DNA from: Lysobacter gummosus
Lineage (GTDB): Bacteria > Pseudomonadota > Gammaproteobacteria > Xanthomonadales > Xanthomonadaceae
Reading direction: 5' to 3'
DNA length: 64,000 nt
Assembly (NCBI RefSeq): GCF_001442805.1
Contig: NZ_CP011131.1
Location: 5,518,001-5,582,000 of the forward strand
A program made the translations under genes and the position numbers. The first letter of the stretch is position 1. Each line of letters opens with the position of its first letter. Positions 7,600-15,129 of the stretch are shown piece by piece. The notes below the pieces were generated by a model, which was not told the DNA's origin, made no database searches, and was given only the letters and a program-made list of their open reading frames with translations.

Positions 7600-8571
7600 C
7601 TCCACCCGCTCCTCGCCAAAATGAACATCTCTGCTCCCACGATCAATCTTAAACTGGGCTAATCCTGGGTAGGGGCGCGCAGTACGTTCTGCGTCGTGAT
7701 ACTCAACCCGGTATGTCGTGTAGGAAAGGTCCATGAGTGGGCCGCTTTGAACTAGTACAACCCCCTCCTGAGATCGATAGCTCGGCATCAGGCCATCGCG
7801 AACTGATGAGAATACATAGTTGATGGATCGCGTCAGCTCCAGCATCAGGTCGCACACGAGCGCGACGTGGTAGTCAAAGCTATCGCCAAGTTTCCGATAG
7901 AGGACTGGGTCCCATTGCGGAATCTTGTAGAACTTCTCCGTCTGAAACGACGTTTCCCACCTGGGCGCGGCATGCTCTTTGAAAGTCATGCAGAAGTCCT
8001 GAGCGACAAGCCGGAAATTGACAAAGGCGGACTCAATAGCAGGATATCGTCCTGGCCAGTGCCTTGAGAGAAGCCAGGCTCTTATATCTTCAAGCGCTTG
8101 GAGGAGTTCCTTATCGATCGACGGCTGGCCGTTACACAGAATTGGAGAGGCACGGTTAAGCCAATTGTCAAGATCAATGCGCAACGCCCAGTCATCGGTG
8201 ATCCCTGCATAGAATTCGTCATCGCGCTGTTTCGCAGTGTCGAATCCTAGCTGGCTTCTTACCCAGTCTTCATGAGTTCTTCTGAGGGTGACGAGTCTCT
8301 CAACCGAGAAGGCAAGGTACTGATCGTCGATCTGCTTGTGATGTATGTTGCATAAGAGGATCAAGTTTGCGTACTTGTCACGCTGCTCCTGCGTTAGCGG
8401 GGAATCGCCACGAGGGCCATCCTGGCTGGAAGCAACAATGTGACATGCCTCTCCAACAACTGATTCATCGTCCGTCTCACTTGCGTCCATAACCAGCTCA
8501 TTGCGACAGATTGCGCACCTGTTCGCGGCCCGTCCCCACAGCATCTTTTGCGTCTTTACAGAAATCGACAT
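7594..8571 (-). CDS. HNH endonuclease with C-terminal unknown domain (cassette)
   Basis: A 325-residue protein. The N-terminal ~85 residues are a zinc-supported HNH nuclease: CAIC at ~19-22, the first His in GEACHIVASS, the conserved Asn in NLILLCNIHHKQID and the final His-His pair, the H-N-H catalytic series. Residues ~130-325 form an additional domain I do not recognise (RAWLLSRHWPGRYPAIE, DYHVALVCDLMLELTRSIN). HNH proteins with appended unknown domains are common in phage-defence and restriction loci, and integron cassettes are known carriers of defence genes, so a defence role is plausible but unproven. The TAA stop lies in the R'' box of attC site 3. Confidence 0.85.
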   Translation of the reverse strand: MSISVKTQKMLWGRAANRCAICRNELVMDASETDDESVVGEACHIVASSQDGPRGDSPLTQEQRDKYANLILLCNIHHKQIDDQYLAFSVERLVTLRRTHEDWVRSQLGFDTAKQRDDEFYAGITDDWALRIDLDNWLNRASPILCNGQPSIDKELLQALEDIRAWLLSRHWPGRYPAIESAFVNFRLVAQDFCMTFKEHAAPRWETSFQTEKFYKIPQWDPVLYRKLGDSFDYHVALVCDLMLELTRSINYVFSSVRDGLMPSYRSQEGVVLVQSGPLMDLSYTTYRVEYHDAERTARPYPGLAQFKIDRGSRDVHFGEERVEV

Positions 8572-8589
8572 GATCTGCAGAGGTCCGAT

Positions 8590-8642
8590 GTCTAAGTTGT
8601 GCCGAGCCGCGAAGCGGCTTCGGCTTGAATGAATTGTTAGGC
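8590..8642 (-). repeat. attC site 2, with ~7-bp deletion next to R'
   Basis: R'' GCCTAAC (8636-8642) is a perfect RYYYAAC match and contains the TAA stop of the HEPN-like gene. The stem is intact. Where other sites read CGGCTTAACTCAGGCGTTAGAC, this one reads CGGCACAACTTAGAC, so about 7 bp including the G of the crossover triplet are missing. Confidence 0.85.
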
Positions 8643-9122
8643 CTCACCCGTACCCTGCTTATTGCGGCCTTTGGCATCAAAGTTTTTGATGCATGCCAAG
8701 CACGGAAGATTCAAGTATGAGAAGAGCTGGAAGTAGGTTGATATTGCTAGATCGATAGCATCATGGGCCTCTTGCTCGGCGTCAAAGTCTACGGCTTCGT
8801 CTTTCCTGCCTCGCTTATGCTTGACCGAGTTTTTGGCATCGAACATGCGGTTATGAATCCACCTTTCCGCTCCGGCTCGTTCTTCGGGCGAGGCCGGCGA
8901 GGAAAAGGTAAGAAAGGCATCCTTAAATTGGTCGGCTGCAGCCCTTTGACCGTTGGACGCCGAAGGTGGCATCGCTCGAACGTAGACAGCGAGCACTTCC
9001 TCCGCAGCACCTCCAAGGTGCAGAGCCGCGTAATACGAGTCGCCACGCATATAGAGCTCGATTGCTCGCTCCAGAAGCTCCAGCGCGACTGTGTACTTTG
9101 GAACGATTGCGAAAGTGTTCAT
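8637..9122 (-). CDS. HEPN-like helical protein (first cassette)
   Basis: A 161-residue, mostly helical protein. The segment LLERAIELYMRGDSYYAALHLGGAAEEVL resembles the first helices of HEPN-type domains. A basic stretch (NSVKHKRGRKD) and a later helix (EAHDAIDLAISTYFQLFSYL) complete a compact bundle. The canonical HEPN RNase motif (R-x4-6-H) is not evident, so a non-catalytic HEPN relative is equally possible. It sits at the upstream end of the array, flanked by attC-like elements on both sides. Confidence 0.68.
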   Translation of the reverse strand: MNTFAIVPKYTVALELLERAIELYMRGDSYYAALHLGGAAEEVLAVYVRAMPPSASNGQRAAADQFKDAFLTFSSPASPEERAGAERWIHNRMFDAKNSVKHKRGRKDEAVDFDAEQEAHDAIDLAISTYFQLFSYLNLPCLACIKNFDAKGRNKQGTGEA

Positions 9123-9674
9123 GCGAGGTCAGCCGCCTAAATTGGGCCGATCCGCGAGCGGCTTCGGCTTGAGTCAGCAGGAACAGATAGAGCGTCTATG
9201 AAACCCGGGCGATTCAGCTCGCGGACGGCCTCACCGCCATTGGGGCCAGGTTTCGGGACCGCGGCCTAGTGGCATGCGCACCAGCCCAAACGACGGCGCT
9301 GCTGGTACTCAGAAGGGCAGTTACCTCGGCTATCGCCGCTCTCAGACGGCCGACGCCCACAGTGCGCGATCATGGGGGAAGCCTGCAACTTTCTGGCTGC
9401 TGCGGCCAAAGAGCATCGGAACCACACCTAGTAGCAGTGCGGTGCCTAAGCGTGGCTGTCGTCGAGGACTTCAAGTGCAGCATCTGCTGTGGGTCGGCGC
9501 GGATCCCGCAGAGGTCGGCCCGGCGGCGACATGCACTTTGCTGCTGTTGCCGCTCATTTGGTGACTGGGGCGACCGCCGTCGGCGCCGTTAGGATTGGCT
9601 AGCTGCAACTCAAGTCATGCACGACCGTTCCACAGCAAAAGAATCGGCCGGCGCGGGGTTCCGGAATTGCTCAG
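9123..9674. other. Intergenic stretch upstream of the cassette array
   Basis: After attC site 1, about 490 bp carry no convincing gene on either strand; reading frames here show no domain and inconsistent codon use. This is where an attI site and integrase would be expected for a minus-strand array, but I see neither a recombinase fragment nor a clear attI. Confidence 0.45.
9127..9179 (-). repeat. attC site 1 (upstream boundary of array)
   Basis: The core CGATCCGCGAGCGGCTTCGG is recognisable, with one base lost from the stem. R'-like GCTGACC (9127-9133) differs from GTTRRRY at one position, and an R''-like GCTGAC lies at 9173-9178. The sequence beyond it does not look like a cassette gene, so its own cassette was probably lost. 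Confidence 0.65.
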
Positions 9675-10196
9675 CTAAAACTTCTTCTTCCAGTTTGTCG
9701 AGAAGTTCAGTGCAACCAGCATGTCAAAAGGGGTGCAGCTAATCGCGCCAACTCGGTCGCAGGCATCCGGGATAGTGCGTTTGTGGGGAGCGCTCTCACT
9801 GCCCGCCTTACCTTCAAGTGTCACAACGCGTCGCAGATCGGCCGCACTCAACGCGTGAGCGATTAGAAACGGGTCGCGTGCAATCTTTTGCGTGTCAACA
9901 TCTGTCAAATTAGGGCCGTATCCCACATCGAGAACGTGCTGGACTAGGTCAATGTCGACCGCGCTAGGCAGGAGAATGTTCTTCTTATTTTCTGGTGTGT
10001 TTACCCAATCATACAGGGCATCATTTTCACCATCATTGGTGCCGGCCTTGAGCTCTTCAAATATCTCAATCGGCATCTTCACGGCCCCAGATGCGCAGTG
10101 GTGCGCTAACCACGCCCAGAATTCTGGAACCCACTCAAATCTATAATAGGTTCTGGCGGCGCTTATCAAAACGTTGGCATCAACAAGATAGATCAT
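9675..10196 (-). CDS. PIN-domain protein of the DUF4411 type, putative toxin RNase
   Basis: A 173-residue protein opening MIYLVDANVLISAARTYYRF, the classic first PIN strand with a catalytic Asp. Further acidic residues appear in PIEIFEELKAGTND and in the ARDPFLIAHAL block, and the end reads VGAISCTPFDMLVALNF. This matches the DUF4411 subgroup. DUF4411 genes are typically paired with an Xre/ImmA-IrrE peptidase gene, a predicted toxin-antitoxin combination. That partner lies immediately upstream, its stop overlapping this start as ATGA, indicating translational coupling. Toxin activity is inferred from family and context. Confidence 0.88.
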   Translation of the reverse strand: MIYLVDANVLISAARTYYRFEWVPEFWAWLAHHCASGAVKMPIEIFEELKAGTNDGENDALYDWVNTPENKKNILLPSAVDIDLVQHVLDVGYGPNLTDVDTQKIARDPFLIAHALSAADLRRVVTLEGKAGSESAPHKRTIPDACDRVGAISCTPFDMLVALNFSTNWKKKF

Positions 10197-11398
10197 GCCG
10201 CGCGACCTATTGTACTCAGTAAGGTGGCGACATTCCGTGGGGCCACCCCCAGCACGCGGCCGGCCTTAGTAGGGGTAATATTGCCCTCTAGTAGTCCGCG
10301 ATTAATCGCCCGCATCAAGCCTTGCCCCACCCTATGCCGTTTGACGACGTAGTAGCTTGGGCCGGATTTTTTAGCCTTGGCGCGCGCTTTCTTTTCTTCC
10401 CTGGCTACTAGCCATTCCCGCTTGAAGCGATCAGCTAAAGTGGTCCAATCGTTTTCTGTAAGAATTTTCGCGCGAAAGAGGCGGTAGGTAACCAGCGCGC
10501 GACTGAGGTTTCGCGCGAGTGCAAACTCCGTAATGACTCTTGCCGCATCGTCGATGCTGGAATTTCCAGGCAGCACCAATGTAGCCAAATCGTCTGGTGG
10601 AAGTAACATTCCGCTTGCGACATCGTTGCAGAATTTCTCGATCGCGCCCTCTAGCATGCCTCCACTTACCCCAGTCTCGCCAAGGCCTATATGGCAAAGC
10701 TCATGCAACAATGTGAAGACCCATGCAGAATGGGCATCTTTATCGTTGATAACTATAAAAGGTGCGATCGGATCAGAAAGTGCATACCCCCTAAACGCAT
10801 TCGGGCTTATTGTAGAAGTGTGGTGGCCCAAGTCGCCTATCAGAAGAACAAACACGCCGCTGCGCTCCACCAAGTCGCGAACGTACTGAAACGCGGAATC
10901 GACATCAGGCTTGGCGCGGAATAACCCCAGATCAAAGCCGATCAGCTTGGATAGCTTAGATATTGTTCCAATCAAGCCATCTTTATTGGATAGCGCTCCG
11001 GTGACAACGTTGCTCTCGTGGTCTTCACGCTCTAAGAGGTCGCGCAATAGGGATTGACGAGCTTTAACGTCGCGAATAAGTGCATCGATTTGCGGCTCTT
11101 CGTCCGTGGACTTCTCTGGGGTCGTTCGAAAATCCGCACCCCGGTCCTCTTGTACAGGGGGAGAGCGTAAATAAAAAGAAATGAGTGGCCGGTGGTAGAC
11201 TTTTGCCATCCGCACGAGGAGTGGGCGTGTGGGATCATCCTCTCCTTCCTCGAGCCGTTTAAGACGGTCTGCGCTAGCGGATTTCTTTGTTGCGCCAAGG
11301 CCTATTTTCTTGGCGGCACGTTCTACCGAGAGGCCGGAAGATTCTCTGGCCCACCTCAAAATTGCGGGATTTATCTTGCCCATATGCTGAGCCTGCAT
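10193..11398 (-). CDS. Xre-family regulator fused to ImmA/IrrE metallopeptidase, putative antitoxin
   Basis: A 401-residue protein. Residues ~10-75 carry a helix-turn-helix of Xre type (ILRWARESSGLSVERAAKKI...RLEEGEDDPTRPLLVRMAKV). The middle to C-terminal part holds an ImmA/IrrE (COG2856) zinc-peptidase domain with HELCHIG as the HExxH motif. The ATG at 11398 is preferred because GGGAG lies ~9 nt upstream. It is the first gene of a two-gene unit with the PIN protein. Likely role: autorepressor and antitoxin, possibly with protease-controlled activity. Confidence 0.87.
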   Translation of the reverse strand: MQAQHMGKINPAILRWARESSGLSVERAAKKIGLGATKKSASADRLKRLEEGEDDPTRPLLVRMAKVYHRPLISFYLRSPPVQEDRGADFRTTPEKSTDEEPQIDALIRDVKARQSLLRDLLEREDHESNVVTGALSNKDGLIGTISKLSKLIGFDLGLFRAKPDVDSAFQYVRDLVERSGVFVLLIGDLGHHTSTISPNAFRGYALSDPIAPFIVINDKDAHSAWVFTLLHELCHIGLGETGVSGGMLEGAIEKFCNDVASGMLLPPDDLATLVLPGNSSIDDAARVITEFALARNLSRALVTYRLFRAKILTENDWTTLADRFKREWLVAREEKKARAKAKKSGPSYYVVKRHRVGQGLMRAINRGLLEGNITPTKAGRVLGVAPRNVATLLSTIGRAA

Positions 11399-12171
11399 TT
11401 GTTCGCGCTCCCTCGCATTGTACAGATGCCATGTAGGAAGACGTAAATTAGCCTTCGCAACGGCCACGCTGGCTTAAGGTTGATCCCATCCACCATGCCT
11501 CCTTGGCGAAATCTATGTTAATCGGATGCCGCGCGGCAGACACAATGAGGATTGAGACTCTCACCGCCCGCGACGGCCGGTCGCAGCCCGTGAGATCGCT
11601 GGACCTGCCATGCCGTGCATGGCCACCGCAATGCATACGCCGCTTACGCTTGGGCCAACTCGGCCCAAAACGACTTCAAGGATCGCGCACATCATCGTGC
11701 TGGAGCGGTAGGCCTGGGCCGCGGTGGCGGCTGCCGCGCAAGTAGGCCGACGGCTGGGGAGCCTGCACCGGACTGTACCTGCGCCATTTCGGCATCGGCC
11801 GCTGCGTCAACATGCGCAGCCAGTCCGAGGCGGTTCGGTGGATGGCGCGGGTGGGCGACCCGGTAGACGACTCTCCATCTCCGCGCCTGTGGTTTCGGAG
11901 AGTGGGCGTGGCGTTCTGGTTGACCTGTTGATCGCCGAAAAACTCGCAAAAAAGTCCACGGCTAACCCATTGATTTACAAGACCCAAAAAAACAGGCCTT
12001 TGGTTCCGAGACCACAGGAAGGGAGAAGGAGAGGAAATATCGGGCTATTTCCGGGTCGAAACCGGCCTTGCGCCGACTCTCCGAAACCACAGGCTATTGC
12101 AGAAATAGCCGGAAATAAGGCGTTTTTTCGTATCACTGCACGGGGTCAAAAAACGGTTCGACGCGGCACAG
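11399..12171. other. Non-coding stretch between tRNA and toxin-antitoxin-like pair
   Basis: These ~770 bp show no gene with consistent codon use. The half nearest the tRNA is AT-richer with several A/T runs (AAAAAAGTCC, CAAAAAAACAG). It contains an exact 18-bp inverted repeat at 11886-11903 and 12076-12093. A tRNA 3'-flank of this type is a usual place for decayed integrative elements, but I see no integrase remnant. Confidence 0.4.
11886..12093. repeat. Exact 18-bp inverted repeat downstream of tRNA
   Basis: CCTGTGGTTTCGGAGAGT at 11886-11903 is matched by its exact reverse complement at 12076-12093. A third, imperfect copy (TTCCGAGACCACAGG) lies near 12004. Arms are 172 bp apart; role unknown. 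Confidence 0.6.
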
Positions 12172-12247
12172 TGGTGGGCCCACCAGGATTCGAACCTGGA
12201 ACCAAAGGATTATGAGTCCTCTGCTCTAACCGTTGAGCTATAGGCCC
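12172..12247 (-). tRNA. tRNA with CAT anticodon (elongator Met or Ile2)
   Basis: A 76-nt cloverleaf on the minus strand with CCA encoded. The acceptor stem GGGCCTA pairs with TGGGCCC (one G-U), the D-arm contains AGCTCAACGGTTAGAGC, the anticodon loop is CTCATAA, and the T-arm is CCAGG-TTCGAAT-CCTGG. CAT can be elongator Met or the lysidine-modified Ile2 tRNA; the GACTCATAATC anticodon arm resembles the E. coli Ile2 type, but sequence reading alone does not decide. Its 3' end faces the accessory block. Confidence 0.93.
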
Positions 12248-12465
12248 GCGCGAGCGCAGATTCTAATGGTTGCGAGGGGCGGGCGTAAGCCGCGGGCGGC
12301 GCGGACGCAAGGGCCGGGACGAATTTCCCGGCCGTTTCTGTGGCGGATCTGTGCACTTGCGAGCCCGTGCAACATGAGAGGCCGGCCGGGCAAGACCGCG
12401 ACCGGCCGGCTCTGCGTGGATCGACTCAGCGATCGACTCGCATCGATTCCTTTATCGCTCCACCC

Positions 12466-14865
12466 TCACCGCCCTGCACTCATCGAATACGGCCGCAACT
12501 TAGGATCACTGGCCCATTGCTTGTTCGGCTGCGCCTGCATGGTGAAACGCAGCTCTCCACCGGCGACGATCTCTTCGTGGCGCAGGAAGCTGCGATTCAA
12601 CGGCTGCCCATTGAGCGTCGCCGACCCGATATAAGTGTGCCCTTCGTCCAGGCCCTCGGCGATCACGCTGAAGCGCTTGCCGTTAGGCAGGTTGAGGGTG
12701 GCGCGCGGCAGGAACGGCCGGCCGATGGCGTATTCGTTGCTGGCCGGAGCCACCGGGTAGAAGCCCAGGGCGGTGAAGACGTACCAGGCCGACATCTGGC
12801 CGAGGTCGTCGTTGCCGGCCAGGCCGTCGGGGCGTGGGGCGTATTGGGTCGCCATGATCTGCTTCAGCCGCTCCTGGGTGCGCCAGGGCTGGCCGGCGTA
12901 GCCGTACAGATAGGCGACGTGGTGGCTGGGTTCGTTGCCGTGGGCGTACCAGCCGATCAGGCCGGTGATGTCTTCCATGTGCTCGAAGATTTTCGGATCG
13001 ACCTTGGCGTCGAAGACTTGGTCGAGCTTGTCCACCAGCTTGGCGTCGCCGCCGAGCGAGCGGCTCAGGCCGGCGACGTCCTGCGGCACGTACCATGAGT
13101 ATTGCCAGGCGTTGCCTTCGGTGTAGTCGCTGCCGTAGCCGCTGACGGTGGGGTCGAAGGGCTCGCGGAAGCTGCCGTCGCGCTTGCGCGCGCGCATGAA
13201 TCCGGTCTTCGCGTCGAAGGCGTGTTTCCAGTTGCCGGCGCGTTTTTCGAACGTCGCGGCGATGTCCCTGCGGCCCATATCGGCGGCCACCCGCGAGATC
13301 GTCCAGTCGTCGAACGCGTATTCGAGCGTCTTCGACGCCGCCTCGCCTTCTTCGTCGATCGGCACGTAGCCCAGCTCCATGTACTGGGCGATGCCGTCGT
13401 ACGGGCCGTAGCTGGCGCTGGCGACCATGGCGTCCAGCGCTTCCTTCGTGTCGTAACCGCGGATGCCTTTCATGTAGGCGTCGGCGATCACCGGCACGGC
13501 GTGGTAGCCGACCATGCACCAGGTTTCCTGCCCGTGGAAGGCCCACACCGGCAGGATGCCGTAGGGGCTGTCGCGACGCGAAGCCAGCAGCGAATTGACG
13601 AAGTCGTTGTTGCGTTGCTCGGGCTGCACCAGGGTCAGCAGCGGATGCAGCGCGCGATAGGTGTCCCACAGCGAGAACGTGGAGTGATAGCGAAAGCCCT
13701 TCGCTTCGTGCACGGCATTGTCCGGGCCGCGGTAACGGCCGTCGCTGTCCATGAACAGGCTCGGGCCCATCAGCGTGTGATACAGCGCAGTGTAGAAGCT
13801 CTTGCGCATCGGTTCGGGCGCGTCGGCGTCGATCGCGGACAAGGCCTGCGACCAGCTCTCGCGCGCCTTCGCGCGCACGCCGTCGAAATCGAAGCCGGGT
13901 ACTTCCGCGTCCAGATTGGCGATGGCGCTGTCTTCGCTGACCGGCGAGATGGCGACCTTGACGATCAGGTCCTTGCCCTCGGCCTGCTTGAAATCGAAGC
14001 TGCCGACGATCTGCCGGCCTTCGATCTGCGCGCGCTTGCTCGGATCTTTTTCGCCCGGCGGCGGGAAGCCTTTGTAGACGACATCGGCCTCGGTGTCGTT
14101 GAAGCTGTGGCCGCTGAGCGGACGCGAAAAGCGCATCGCGAAATACAGTTGTCGGCCCGGCGCCCAGCCGCGGGTTTCGCGCAAGCCGGTGACGGTGCCG
14201 TCGGCGCGCAGGCGCAGGCGCGACCACAGCACCTTGCCGGGGTAGTCGTACATGCTCGTGCGCAGGTCGATCAGCACGTGCGCGGCCTGCCCTTTCGGGT
14301 AGCGATAGCGATGCACGCCGACGCGCTCGCTGGCAGTGAGTTCGGCGCGGATCTTGTAGTCGTCGAGGGTGACCGCGTAATAGCCGGGCTGCGCCACTTC
14401 GTTGTCGTGGCGGAAGCTGGAGCGATAGCCGCTGCGCGCGATCTTGGAGTCGCCGCGTTCGAGCTTGACCTCGCCGGCGATCGGCATCAGCAGCACGTCG
14501 CCCAGGTCGGAATGGCCGGTGCCGGAGAAGTGCGTGTGCGAGAAGCCGACGATGCTGCTGTCGCTGTAGCGATAGCCCGCGGCCCAGCCGTAGGCCTCCT
14601 TGCGCGGCTTGATCTCGGTGTCGGGGCTGAGCTGGATCATGCCGAAGGGCACGGTCGCGCCGGGGAAGGTGTGACCTTCGCCGCCGGTGCCGATGAAGGG
14701 ATCGACCGCCTCGAAGGCGCGCCGGCCAGCCTCGCCCGCGGGGGCGGCGACGGCGCTCCAGGCGCAGAGGCCGAGCGCCAGGGCACCGATCCGGCGCAAC
14801 CAGGGTCGGGCGTAGGTCGCGCGCGGGGCGCCGGGGGCGATAGAAGGCTGGGTCGGCCGGGTCAT
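12466..14865 (-). CDS. Secreted GH92 alpha-mannosidase
   Basis: A 799-residue glycoside hydrolase family 92 exo-alpha-mannosidase, calcium-dependent, releasing mannose from N-glycan or manno-oligosaccharide ends. Start at ATG 14865 (GGAG nine nt upstream) gives a signal peptide ending ...LCAWSAVAAPAGE at ~45. Family landmarks: VDPFIGTGGEGHTFPGA at the start of the N-terminal domain, GFSHTHFSGTGHSD, and in the (alpha/alpha)6 domain TEGNAWQYSWYVPQD and GNEPSHHVAYLY, which includes the proposed general acid Glu. It diverges from the LacI/transporter/kinase/isomerase genes with a palindromic operator in its 5' region, so it supplies mannose to that pathway. Confidence 0.93.
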   Translation of the reverse strand: MTRPTQPSIAPGAPRATYARPWLRRIGALALGLCAWSAVAAPAGEAGRRAFEAVDPFIGTGGEGHTFPGATVPFGMIQLSPDTEIKPRKEAYGWAAGYRYSDSSIVGFSHTHFSGTGHSDLGDVLLMPIAGEVKLERGDSKIARSGYRSSFRHDNEVAQPGYYAVTLDDYKIRAELTASERVGVHRYRYPKGQAAHVLIDLRTSMYDYPGKVLWSRLRLRADGTVTGLRETRGWAPGRQLYFAMRFSRPLSGHSFNDTEADVVYKGFPPPGEKDPSKRAQIEGRQIVGSFDFKQAEGKDLIVKVAISPVSEDSAIANLDAEVPGFDFDGVRAKARESWSQALSAIDADAPEPMRKSFYTALYHTLMGPSLFMDSDGRYRGPDNAVHEAKGFRYHSTFSLWDTYRALHPLLTLVQPEQRNNDFVNSLLASRRDSPYGILPVWAFHGQETWCMVGYHAVPVIADAYMKGIRGYDTKEALDAMVASASYGPYDGIAQYMELGYVPIDEEGEAASKTLEYAFDDWTISRVAADMGRRDIAATFEKRAGNWKHAFDAKTGFMRARKRDGSFREPFDPTVSGYGSDYTEGNAWQYSWYVPQDVAGLSRSLGGDAKLVDKLDQVFDAKVDPKIFEHMEDITGLIGWYAHGNEPSHHVAYLYGYAGQPWRTQERLKQIMATQYAPRPDGLAGNDDLGQMSAWYVFTALGFYPVAPASNEYAIGRPFLPRATLNLPNGKRFSVIAEGLDEGHTYIGSATLNGQPLNRSFLRHEEIVAGGELRFTMQAQPNKQWASDPKLRPYSMSAGR

Positions 14866-14953
14866 CCAGGGCACTCCGTCTGATACAAAGCGGGGGAAGG
14901 CTGGGAACAGGGGAAGCGGCCGGCCGTCGCTGGGTTTTGCGCGGGCCGACACT

Positions 14954-14969
14954 TTTAGATCGTTCTAAA
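14954..14969. promoter_or_regulatory. Palindromic LacI-type operator (GH92 side)
   Basis: TTTAGA-TCGT-TCTAAA is a perfect 16-bp palindrome in its arms, 85 bp upstream of the GH92 start. Its near-identical partner lies at 15055-15070. Position and symmetry fit binding by the divergently encoded LacI-family regulator. Confidence 0.75.
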
Positions 14970-15006
14970 TCAGGGCAAGCTAACACGGGCCCCGGCCGCG
15001 TTCATG

Positions 15007-15024
15007 CTGCATTGCAGAATGCAG
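15007..15024. promoter_or_regulatory. Second palindrome type between the two operators
   Basis: CTGCATT-GCAG-AATGCAG: perfect 7-bp arms around a 4-bp centre, midway between the two TTTAGA operators. Could bind another regulator or form a transcript hairpin. Confidence 0.45.
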
Positions 15025-15054
15025 GGACGGGGCCTAAGCCGCAGGATGACGGCA

Positions 15055-15070
15055 TTTAGAACGATCCAAA
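15055..15070. promoter_or_regulatory. Palindromic LacI-type operator (lacI operon side)
   Basis: TTTAGA-ACGA-TCCAAA, one mismatch from the perfect palindrome TTTAGA-ACGA-TCTAAA, which is the reverse complement of the site at 14954. It lies 60 bp before the regulator start codon. Centres of the two sites are 101 bp apart, compatible with cooperative binding or looping. Confidence 0.72.
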
Positions 15071-15129
15071 AGCACGCGACCACGCCCTGCCATGCGTCCC
15101 GACCGTCCATTGTTTGCGAGGTGTCATTG

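Larger units (their letters stand above)
5529..9179 (-). mobile_element. Integron gene-cassette array without integrase (CALIN)
   Basis: Seven short genes, all on the minus strand, are interspersed with seven elements sharing the core GCCGAGCC-GCGAAGCGGC-TTCGGC. In minus-strand sense the better elements read GCCTAAC-AATTCATTCAAGCCGAAGCCGCTTCGCGGCTCGGC-...-GTTRRRY, the R''/R' architecture of attC recombination sites of the common ~60-bp Xanthomonas/mobile-integron type. Several gene stop codons lie inside the R'' box, as is usual in cassettes. No tyrosine recombinase intI and no attI is seen in the window, so it is a cluster of attC sites lacking integrase. It lies between an RHS locus and a tRNA-flanked toxin-antitoxin-like pair. 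Confidence 0.85.

Noticed and set aside
9180..9674. Possible integrase remnant upstream of the cassette array
   Set aside because: I looked for tyrosine recombinase motifs in all frames and found none; no attI could be placed either.
11724..12215. Open frame ending PPGFEPGTKGL at the tRNA
   Set aside because: The end is the tRNA gene read as protein, a well-known false prediction; the rest has no coding character.
12683..14986. Long alternative frames over the GH92 gene, both strands
   Set aside because: Arg-rich or Val/Gly-rich composition without motifs; the GH92 frame has signal peptide and catalytic motifs.
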